Below, in pieces: positions 1-9,242 of a stretch of DNA of 64,000 nucleotides (within the stretch, counting starts at the first letter, position 1; each line of letters opens with the position of its first letter). The notes beneath the pieces are model-generated. The model was not told where the DNA came from. It searched no databases and saw only the letters and a program-made list of their open reading frames with translations. This DNA comes from Aptenodytes patagonicus (lineage: Eukaryota > Chordata > Aves > Sphenisciformes > Spheniscidae), in NCBI RefSeq assembly GCF_965638725.1, contig NC_134975.1, positions 496,861-560,860 of the forward strand, given 5' to 3'. A program made the position numbers and the translations under genes.

Positions 1-240
1 TCAGGGGGGGAATTGGCGACAATGCCCTTGGGAAAGTGAATGGCGTAACCCAGCGAGGAGCCAGGATGCCTGGATCACAGTTTAGGGAAAAAAGGGGGTG
101 TCCGTCCCCCCTGAAGCGGGCTTGGTGCTTTGCTTGGGAAGCATCCCCTGATGCTGGGAAAATCCTGCGATCCCCCCTTCCCCGAAACAGGGGCACCTGG
201 TCCAGATCCTCTCCATGGGGGATGCCTGGATGGGACTCAC

Positions 241-849
241 CAGCCAAGGCCACCAGCAGGACGAAGATGGTGAGCACCAGCACCACGCACACGGGGATGA
301 AAACCCGCAACAAGCGGGATCTTTCCCTGTCTGACTTCTCGGTGTTGGAGCCTGGGGGAGGAAAGAGCAGGAGAGGGTGTGGGCTGGGTCCTTTCCTCCC
401 TCCACCTCCTTTGCCCTTTTTCTGCTGGATCCTCAGTCCATCCCAAGCCCTGGTTGGGACGGGGACCTTTTTGGGGCTCAGGAGGGTGGGGAGAGCTCGC
501 AGAGGCTCAAGGGGCTGCCCGCAAGGCAGGGAGAGCAGACGTGTGTCCTTCAAAGGCACCAATGTGTGTTTGAGGACCTGGAGATGGATTTAGGCTTTTC
601 AGCCTTTCAAGGTGGCCACATCATGAAATTTAGGGTAGATGTGCTTGGGTCCATCTGCACCCACCCAAAAACTCCGTCCCCATCCCACTGGTGCTCCACC
701 GGAGCGAGATGCTCTTCCCACCTGCCCTCACCCAGAGCGTTGTTTTTTTCCCCAGCATTACCCTGTTTGTACTCTTTCTCTACATCGTTGCAGTTACTCA
801 ACACTTCCTCTTGGTCTGAACAATTTGGTTCTTTGGCTCCTTTCCCCAT
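241..849 (-). CDS. 5' part of a C-type-lectin-like type II membrane receptor (cytoplasmic and TM exons)
   Basis: Two minus-strand exons join in frame. Exon 1 (849-762) starts at an ATG in a strong context (A at -3, G at +4), encodes 29 residues starting MGKGAKEPNCSDQEE and ends in phase 1 before GTAATG. Exon 2 (351-241) follows a CCCCCAG acceptor, begins GSNTEKSDRERSRLLR, continues into about 21 hydrophobic residues (FIPVCVVLVLTIFVLLVALA) and ends in phase 1 at GTGAGT. A short acidic cytoplasmic tail, a basic stop-transfer stretch and one signal-anchor is the layout of KLRB/CLEC2-type receptors, which carry the lectin domain on later exons; those would lie left of position 1. The tail has one tyrosine (EKEYKQ) and no clear ITIM, and the membrane segment has no charged residue. 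Exon structure is seen directly; the lectin identity is inferred from the architecture and the nearby lectin gene. Confidence 0.72.
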
Positions 850-1124
850 CGTGGGCTGAGAAGGACCGGACTGTCGTGCGACCCAGGGGCTCGTGTTCAG
901 CCAGCGTCTGCAGGGAGACCGCTCCTCAGGCTGCACGTTAACAAGGAAAAGGCTGAGAAAGTCTGCAGCCAGTCATGCCTCCCGCCTTTGCAAGATCCCA
1001 TCAAGCCATCCAGAGCCTTTTTTTTTTTTTTTTGCCTCTGCAACGCTCCAAGACCTCGTGGGCACCAGGTACCATGGGAAGCCATGGCAGGGGAGCACGT
1101 TTGTCCTATGCTAAAAACACACTG
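850..1124 (-). other. Upstream flank / possible 5' UTR of the minus-strand receptor
   Basis: No coding exon is visible. The reading frame stays open upstream of the exon 1 ATG but has no earlier ATG, and a possible splice acceptor (CTCCCTGCAG on the minus strand, near 912-921) would suit a non-coding first exon. Confidence 0.2.
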
Positions 1125-1322
1125 GGGGGGAAAAGAAAGACAGAAAGAAGACAGACAAAGAAGGACAAAGCGAGAGAAGATGAAGAGGGGGAGGGGAAAA
1201 AAAAAGAGGGAGGAGAGAAAGAGAGAAAGGGGAGAGGGGAGAAAGAGAGAAAGGGGAGAGGGGAGAAAGAGAGAAAGGGGAGAGGGAAGGAAAAAAAGTG
1301 GAGAGGAGAGAAAAGAAGGGAT
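1125..1322 (+). repeat. Purine-rich GA/GAAA low-complexity tract
   Basis: About 200 bases are almost pure purine on the plus strand, built from GAAAGA, GGGGAGAGGG and AGAAAG words. Its core is about three direct copies of a roughly 25-bp unit (GGGGAGAAAGAGAGAAA...) at about 1206-1285. Polypurine tracts of this kind can adopt triplex (H-DNA) structure. No coding content. Confidence 0.85.
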
Positions 1323-4300
1323 GTTTAAAGGGAGTTTAAATATTAAAAGATATTAAAAGAAAAATATGAGTTACTAACTACTGACAGTTTAAAGGGATTT
1401 TAAGGGTTTACGAAGGAGCCAAGGGGTCAGGAGCTGTCACTGCAGTGAGAGAGCAAACTCCCTGAGGGGTCAAACCAGAGCTCGGAGTTTGACCCCCCGC
1501 AAGAAACCCACAGGAGGGGAAGAAACAGCTTAAAACAAAACTACTGCTGATGTTGAAGTTGCCTGCGTAGCAGCTGCTCGCAGCAAACTTGTTTTGTTCT
1601 CCGGAAAACCTTAATCTCCGTTCACCCTTATCTCAGTTCCTCCAGCGCCTGAGCTTGCATGGAGCAAAGGGCACACTTGTTTTCCTGTAGCTGAGCCAAT
1701 GGGTTGCACCAGCATTTATTCCCGCCCCGGGCATTGTGTAATTACATTACAAAATAAACCAATAGGAGCCTACCAAGGACGCACCCCGACAAGCTGGGCT
1801 TGGTGCAACAATAAAATTTGGTTCTGGGAATAAGGTCTAAAGCCACGTAGGGGCAGGTTGTGGTTGTCGGTAAATAAGGAAGAAGCGCAAAGAATTTCCC
1901 TTCCCCTGCACGGGGGATTTGCAGGAGGGAAATTCAGTGCTTGAGGATGTGCTCGGGTATAGCGCTTCAGAAGCAGTTTGAGGGTTAAATTTGGCAGTAG
2001 AGAAGAGAGAGATTCGTAACAAGGGTGGGCTGTCCTCTCTCTGAGCAGGGTTTGAGCTAGAAACCCTCCAGCCCTGGGCTGGGTGAGCTGTTAGGCTGAA
2101 GCGTTAAGATACGAGAAATGAAAGTATCGTCTTGAGATAAAAAAAAAAGTCCCCCGCCCAAGCTTTCAGTTTCCCCATTTCAAGCTAGAAACTTATCTTC
2201 TGCTTTTGGCTCTGCTTTGTAATGACGACTGTAAAAATTAAACAAAATTCCCCTAAAAAAGACCACATGGAGATTCGGGTTTTTTCACCCACCCCCAAAA
2301 TTAAGAGATCAGAGAGGGCAGCCTGAGCTCCTGCCCAGGTTTTATCCCTCCCAAGCCCACTATGGTTTCCAGCCGATCCACTCCAGATCCCCCAAATCCA
2401 CTATTAATTCCACTTAAATGAAACCAATCTAAGTCCTTTTTATCATATAATTACTCACCTCTTTTCACCATGATTTTCTTAATTCCCTTCCAGAGAAAGC
2501 AACCCTGTTAGCTAGAAGGGGCTGGGGAAAAAAAAAAAAAGCAGCGCTGAAAAGTGCTTACAAAGCAGCAAAACAGAGAGAAAAAAATTTGAAAAAACAG
2601 CTGAAAGAACCATGTCCAGAAGCTCAAAACAACCACAATAAAAAACGCAGGGAGGACAGGGCACCCGTGGTGGCAAAAGCTTCGATGAAACCAGCTGAAA
2701 AGTAGGGATTTGGGGGTTTGGGGTGGTGGGGGTTTGTTTTTTTTTCTTCCCTCCCTTCAATTTGCCACAGCTCATTATTTCAGCCCCCCAAATAAGAGAC
2801 CTCTCTCCCTCTGGGTGGTCCTCCCCATCCCAACCCCAGCGTCGCTCTAGCTGGTAGTGACTCAGTCAGCCCCAATCTTTACAGGCAAGAAGCTGCTTTT
2901 CCCAGAACTTACCTTACTGGTGGATCATGCTGTAAGTGTAATCAGCTTCCTGCTGCTGGTTGAGTATCGTTGCGTGCGGGGAGGGTCGATGCACGCCCTC
3001 AACGGTCACAAGTCCCACTGCTCAGCTGAACCCCAGCACCTTGGCTCTCGTCCTTGGGGTGTCTCCTTGGGCTTGTAGGCAGGGCAAAGGGGCGAAGGAC
3101 CACCTCAAGAAACTGTTGGTTGCTTTAGGCTTTACGCTTAAGCGTTTCCACGCAAGAAGAGGATTTTTTTTTTCCCCCCCCTATCATTTTTGCTCAATAA
3201 ATCCAGACGGGTGGGGATTTTTAACAGAGACCTGTAGGCAGGTGATACTGAAGGCACCGTGCCCTCCCTGCTCCCCAAAGGTTTGCAGTCATTTCTCAAC
3301 CGTTCCGGCAGCTTCTGAAGCTCGTTTGAAATGGTTTGCACATGAAGCCGGGGTCAGGCTATGCTAATGTGACTTTGAGTCATCTCTTCTTGCTACAGCG
3401 GAGGAAAAACCAAGGTGCTGGGCTGACTGCTGCTTTCTTCCATCAAGGAGCAAAAGCAACAGGCTCAAATTACAACCAGCTCTAAGGAGAAGGAGGTGCG
3501 AGACGGGAGTTTAAACCCAGTGGGAAAATTAAAAAAAACCAAACAAACAAACTTTGGGGAGGAGGACTGGGAGCATTGAAGACGGTGAGAAAGTGTGGGG
3601 AGACTCTCTGGGCTGCCCTGGGAAGGCCCCCGTGGCTGGAAGTAAGCGTTTGAGGCCTGGGGGTGTTATCTGGCCGCAGACACACGCCGTCTGGTCGATT
3701 GCCTGAAACATCCTCTTTTACCCCCCCCCCCCAAAAAAAGGACTATGTTTTTCAGGGACAATGAGCTTGATTGATGCTGTCCGGATCCTGGCTCACCCCA
3801 TTCCCTGCCTCATGGGAATGATAATTTCTTCATTTCTCACCAAACCGGGGGTTGCCTGCCCTGCTTAATGGGCGATACAGGAAAGATGGGGCCAGGCTCT
3901 TCTCAGGGTGCCAAGGGTGTGGGGGGTTGCTCCAGCCCCCTGACCGCAGACATCGTGTCCCCAGGGAAGGAGGAGGTGGCCATGCTCATCATCGCCTACC
4001 CAAATGCCCAAGCCTGGGATCCACCTTGACCGGTTGAAGATGCGTCCAACAAAGATGCTCACGTGCAAGCCAAGCACCCAGGGAGAGAAATAATCCCTCG
4101 TGGACCGTGATGCTTTCCAGAAAAGCAGGCGGCAAGACCGTAAGTCATAGGAGGCGACTTTGGGTCTTGCTGCTTCTTTCTGTATTCATAGAAAATACCA
4201 TCAGGACACGTAAGATCTAACTCATCCCCGCTCCAAACCGCTCTAACCACAAGCCCTAAGACTCAGAGCTGGGTCACGGGGATCAAAGGTTCAGGTATTC

Positions 4301-5213
4301 CTCCACTGCTGGTCCTGGGAGGCCGTCGCTTGGGTTATGGTGGTGATTTTCATGCCATCAAGTGTGGGGGCAACGGCGGAGGCAACACGTGCAAAAAAAA
4401 AGGGCACCAAACTGTGCATGGCCAGACCCAGGAGGTCACTCAAGGTGACAGGCAGGGTTTTCCCCAAAGTGAGAACAGGCTGCAAAAAAAGCAGTGTCAC
4501 AGCTTCATGGTTGGGCACAGAAGTCTTTGGAAGGAGAATGAGTGCTCCCAAGTCATCAAGGTTGCTGGCACTTTCTTCTTTAGCATCCAGTGTTTTCCCA
4601 TCTTGAGGTTCCTCATGTTTCCCGGTGGTGGGTCTCCAGCCTTTTCTTGGCAAGGAAGAGCCTGAGACCTCAGCAACCTCCCAAGGAAAGGCACTGCAAA
4701 GCTGCCTCCAGCACCCTGAGGTCCATGCCCACCACTCATCAGAGACCTGCATCTTGCAGAGGGCTACGCTGGTGCAGCAGGAAGAGCGGTGAGGGTTTCC
4801 TCCACCAGCTTCACCTAACCACACCACCTCTGCCCATAAAAGCTTCCCTCCTTCATCCGTCGCTCACTTAGCACTCCCTTGACACCAGTGATGGAGGACG
4901 ATGGAGGTTACATCCTCCTACATTTAGGAGGAGTGGCCAGAAATAAGAGAGAATGCATGTTTCCTTTGGAAACTGATACTTGCACATCTGCAAAACCACT
5001 CATATTTTCTCCCACCTGGGCTGAGCTCTTGCAGACACGTGTGCTCGGCGGGACACGCAGCACGTGGCGTTGAGTCACCAGGACGAGTGCCTTCCATCAA
5101 AGACACCAAGCCATATATTCAGGTCAACAAAATGCTCTTAAACCAGCAGAAAACCAAGTGCCAAATTCCCCTGCAATCAAGGCAGGAGTTTTCTCCCTTT
5201 TTTTCCCTTTAAA
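1323..5213. other. Intergenic stretch without a recognised gene
   Basis: Two CCAAT boxes in the same orientation lie at 1696-1700 and 1759-1763 in a locally unique segment and could belong to a promoter. A poly-C/poly-A tract is at about 3721-3739. I looked here for a plus-strand cytoplasmic or transmembrane exon to pair with the lectin domain at 6444-7118 and found none that is convincing. Confidence 0.4.
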
Positions 5214-5435
5214 AATCATAGAATCATAGAATCATTGAGGTTGGAAAAGACCTCTAAGATCATCGAGTCCAACCATCGACCCAACACCACCATGCCCACT
5301 AAACCATGTCCCTAAGTGCCTCATCTACTCGTCTTTTAAATACCTCCAGGGATGGGGACTCAACCACTTCCCTGGGCAGCCTGTTCCAATGTTTCACCAC
5401 TGACAAATTTTGCAAGAAAACCATCCTTCAAAAAA
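5214..5435 (-). mobile_element. CR1 LINE, 3'-end fragment
   Basis: The left edge carries ATCATAGAATCATAGAATCA, the reverse complement of the ATTCTATG-type microsatellite that ends avian CR1 elements. It is followed by the reverse complement of the CR1 3' UTR (words such as TTGGAAAAGACCTCTAAGATC, here split by the strand, and GTCCAACCATCGACCCAACACC). Only about 220 bases of the 3' end remain, the usual 5'-truncated form. It identifies the host as a bird or other sauropsid; the abundance of this form points to a bird. Confidence 0.93.
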
Positions 5436-6443
5436 TATTTTAAAGCAAAAACATCATCGCTTCCGGCTCAGCCATTGCAATAACACCTTTGGGTTGGCCA
5501 CAGCAGAAGCAGAAAGCTGCTGCTTGGTTAGTTGGGAGAAACTCCACTTTGATGGAGAAAAAGGGCTTTCTGCGCACGCGGGGCAGCAGCCTTTGCAGCT
5601 GGTTTTCTCCTCACAAGCATAAATTTATTTTTCCCAACTCAACGCTGCAATTCCCCCCCATTCCCCACCCAATGTGCCCATTGTAAATCCAACCAGCACT
5701 GTTTGGTAGTTTTCCAGGAGTGCAGCAACACACATTTCGAGGCCACTTTGGGTCAGCTGAAGTGAAGCCGCTGTGACCCAGCGCAGGATGACTTATCCAG
5801 GTATCCTCGGCACTCCCTGTACTGAAGAAAAGGAGAAAAATAATTTTAAAAGAATCTAAATTAACCTCATGGCAGGGCACAGTTTGCTTTTTTGCACTGA
5901 GTCCAGGGAGATTATTCTCGGGGGGTGATCTCCCTGTTCATGCTGTGTTGCCTTTGCAGCCTGTAAAATTGGGGTGGGAAGTCTCCTGCCCCTTCCCTTC
6001 CAGGTTTGGCTGCTCCCCTTTTTTGCGGGCTAACGCACGCCCTTGAGATGCACGTGCCCTACAAACAGAGCATGGAGGGGTCCGTAATAAACGCTTCTGA
6101 AAAACAGCAAAGTCCAGCTGCTGCTATCCGTTGGGTTGAGGGGACTCCTGGCTGGTTTTGGGCAGCTCCATCCCCAGGACGTTGGTTGTTTGGCAAAGGA
6201 TGTTTCTGATGGGGGTCAAGGGGAGAAACCAACTTCCACCACCTCCAGTGCAAGAGAAATCAGGGAAATAAGAGGTCTGTGAGCAAGGATGAGAAAGAAA
6301 ACGGTGGGAACGGGGAGGAGATGCAGAGCTGCATCAAAGTGACGCTGGTCCGGGGAGCGTGGAAGAAGGTTGCTCCTCTTTGAGCCTGATTTTGAGAGCA
6401 AAGATCGTGAGATCTGGGTGTGTTTCTCCCTCTCTTCCTGCAG
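5436..6443. other. Upstream flank of the plus-strand lectin gene, no exon recognised
   Basis: Unique sequence with short open frames only. A signal-anchor exon would be expected here or further upstream; none with a hydrophobic run of about 20 residues and matching phase is seen. Confidence 0.35.
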
Positions 6444-7118
6444 CAGAAAGCAAGCGCAAGCTCTGCCCCGAGAACTGGATGGCGTACGGGGAGAAGTGCT
6501 ACGGGCTGTCTAAAAAGAGTTGGGTTTGGAACGGGAGCAAGGAGGACTGTGAGGTGCGGAGAGCTCAAATACTGATCATCCAGGACCTGGAAGAGATGGT
6601 AATGGAAAAAGCACAGGTGGCCAGGTCCTCCTGGGGTGTAAATCACCTGGGTTTCCACCTAAACTGGGTCCATGTTGGCGGGGTTGGCTGTCCATCGTAT
6701 CCAAAACCCGTGCACTGGTGTGTTATGGGAGGACTGGTCCCACTGTCCTCTCTAACCCCCTCCGGGATTTCATCTCCAACATCACGGAGGGAACCAACCA
6801 CGTGTGGATCGGGCTGCACTTACCTGTCAGTGCTCAAAACTGGACCTGGGTGGACGGGGCTCCCTTGGACCAGCTGATGTGAGCGTTGCCCGAGGAGATG
6901 CTCAGATGCAGATAGAAAGCCCCAGGGGGGCGGCTTTGGGAGATGAGAGGGAGCATTCTGGGGGGAGCTGCTTCATCTCCTGTCTCTCCAACAGGTTCAA
7001 AGTCTCAGGCAACATGGACTCGGAGAGCTGCGGGGTGGTGAAAGCCAACCGGATCAACTCAGAGACCTGCCAGGCGGAATTCAAGCGGATCTGCAAGAGG
7101 GAAACCATTGAGATGTAA
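6444..7118 (+). CDS. C-type lectin-like domain (KLRB/CLEC2-type), three exons, 5' part not found
   Basis: Exon A (6444-6598) follows a TTCCTGCAG acceptor and encodes KLCPENWMAYGEKCYGLSKK...EDCEVRRAQILIIQDLEEM, the first third of a natural-killer-type C-type lectin domain with its paired cysteines. Exon B (about 6766-6878) encodes DFISNITEGTNHVWIGLHLP...NWTWVDGAPLDQLM with the WIGL core motif and W-x-W. Exon C (6995-7118, acceptor CCAACAG) encodes the end with CGVVKANRINSETC and the last cysteine in RICKRE, then TAA. Phases agree (A to B phase 0, B to C phase 2). Residues that bind calcium in classical lectins (EPN/QPD, WND) are absent, as in NK-type receptors. The expected acceptor of exon B reads GG, not AG, at 6764-6765; an in-frame AG at 6788-6789 would drop eight residues. 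No upstream cytoplasmic or TM exon was found, so this may be a decayed or incompletely seen gene. Confidence 0.8.
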
Positions 7119-7347
7119 AGCAACATGGGAAGCATGGGGGGCAGCGCACGGAGACACCTTCATTTCGAGTCAAGCTGATGCAAAACCTGCATGGAAAACC
7201 ATTGGAAAAAACCCTCAATCCCTTGCTCCTTGGTAGAAAAGAGAAAAGAAAGAACAGCTTGGATGGAGTCGAGTTTCCTAGATGGCTTGATCAGCCACCC
7301 TTCTTTGGTAGCCCCCCCTTTAAACTTTTATCCCTGTTTTAAAAGAA

Positions 7348-7353
7348 AATAAA
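7348..7353 (+). terminator. Polyadenylation signal AATAAA of the lectin gene
   Basis: AATAAA lies about 230 bases past the lectin TAA on the same strand, the first canonical signal after the stop. Confidence 0.55.
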
Positions 7354-7727
7354 CAGGAGTGGAAACCTGCAGAACTACCTATAAAACACCACAGGGCCCC
7401 ACCACCCTTGGAAAGCGCTGGATGATGGGTGGTACCACTCATACCCAATCTCGCCAATTAAAAGCTTGCTCAGGCACCTTACAGCCTCATGGCTCAGCCC
7501 ATTTGCTATTGCCAAAATACCAGTGATGGATGAAAAAGACGGATGAAAGCATAACTAGCCCTCCCCTGACCTTCTACTATAACGCAATCTCTTTCCGTCT
7601 CGGTTTCGCGAAGCTTTGTGCAACGGCTAAAACCTGTAATCGTGGTGTAACCAACCCCCTGGACCAGTAAAAAGAGGAAGGGGCATAACCAGTTAGGAAA
7701 GAGGGGGTTTTGAAATATTTAACAGTA

Positions 7728-8278
7728 TATCCTGGTTTTGGCCGGGATAGAATTAATTTTCTTCCCATCAGCTGGTGCAGTGCTGCGTTCTGGATTTAGC
7801 GGGAGAATAACGTTGATAACACGCCGATGGTTTAGCTGTTGCTGAGCAGGGTTTACACTAAGTCAAGGACTTTTCGGCTTCTCCTGCCCTGCCAGCGAGA
7901 AGCCGGGAGGGGGCACAGCCAGGACAGCTGACCCAAACCGGCCAAAGGGGTATTCCATACCATACGACGCCGTGCGCAGTATATAAACTGGGGGGAGTCG
8001 GCCGGGGGGTGACGACCGCTGCTCGAGAAAGGGCTGGGCATCAGTCAGCAGGCGGTTGCATCACCTCTTGGCTTGTTTTTTTTTTTTTCCTCCCTGGGTT
8101 TTTGTTTCTCTCTCTCTCTCTTCTTGTTTTACTTTCCATTACAACTTATTATTATTTCAAGTATTAAACCCAACCCACAAGTTTTCTTACTTTTCCTCTT
8201 CCGATTCTCTCTCCCATCCCACCAGGTGAGGGAGCGGCTGTGTGGTGTTTAGTTGCCGACTGGGGTTAAGTCACAACA
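7728..8278 (+). mobile_element. Solo LTR of an avian endogenous retrovirus
   Basis: A 550-base element matches in layout an LTR type common in neoavian genomes: a 5' end with CCTGGTTTTGGCCGGGATAG, a TATA box (TATATAAA, 7980-7987), a T-rich R/U5 part, a polyadenylation signal ATTAAA (8163-8168) and a 3' end of TGGGGTTAAGTCACAACA. A short direct repeat CAGTA flanks it (7723-7727 and 8279-8283), as expected for a target-site duplication. No internal retroviral genes adjoin it, so it is a solo LTR fossil. Family assignment is from memory and is not precise. Confidence 0.85.
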
Positions 8279-8283
8279 CAGTA

Positions 8284-9242
8284 ACCCCTAGGAAACTCAA
8301 GATTAAGGAGAAAGAAACCTCCACCAACAATATTGTACTCTTCCGGGGGATAGGAGATGCTGAAAACTCACTGTGTTGCCACACTGGGTGGCAAAGAGCT
8401 TAATATCTGAGGAAAGGGCTATCTTTGGATCGCCTGTATGATGGATAAACCTCAAAAATAAATAAAAAAGAAAGGTGATTTGGATTATTTCTGTAACTGG
8501 AGCATTATGAAGTGGTGGTTGTATTTCAAGTTAAAGCATTTATTGCTCTGATAGTAAATTCTAATTCTTGGATACTTATACAGGGTGCATTCTTTCCCTT
8601 TTTCCTGATAAAAAGGGCGATAGCAGCAACCCCATCACTATCTTCCAGCCAAGTTGACGATGAGGTTGCCTCATCCCAGCCCGAGCAGAGGAAGAAGAGC
8701 ATTTCTGGTCGCTGTTTCTTCTTTTCCCTTGCTATTTCATGCAAAAAAAAAAAAATCTCACAGCTCGCTTGAAGGGTCACAAGCAATGCCAAAATTTGGG
8801 AATTGGAAGTACCAAGCCGCCCCCAAAACACCCCAAACTCGCACTCTTGCAGCCATACGGACACAAAATGTAGGTGAAGGACAAAGCGATATCACACACG
8901 GGACACCTCCTTTCTGCTGTGCCCCAAATTTTCGGTTTTCTGGCAGAGGACATAACTAGTGTCCACTGGGGCACAACTAGTAATTTTGACCAAAAAACAT
9001 CCTGCAAGTGCCGCGAAAAGCCACATCCTTTGCCACCTTGCAGAGGGGGAGGCAAGCAAGATGCTGCCGGGGACGGAAACCAGCACGGGGCTTCATATGT
9101 GTTTGGTTTTTTTTTTCTTTGTTTTCCCCCAGCTCAAAGAGGAGATGAGAAGATTCAAAGACAATATTTGGGTCTTCCTCAAAAGCCGGCGAGGGGGATG
9201 AGTCAGCGACCCGCTGCTGCTCAGCACCGGTACCGTGCCGCA
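8284..9242. other. Flank between the solo LTR and the Ig-like receptor gene
   Basis: No exon is recognised. The last few hundred bases should hold the promoter of the Ig-like gene; there is no clear TATA box near its ATG. Confidence 0.35.

Noticed and set aside
2890-2935. Small plus-strand exon ending at GCTGTAAGTG as the missing TM exon of the lectin gene
   Set aside because: The acceptor-donor pair encloses under 60 bases without a membrane-spanning run; probably chance.
3770-3870. Hydrophobic short frame beginning MSLIDAVRILAHPIPC
   Set aside because: No splice donor in phase and no similarity to receptor TM exons.
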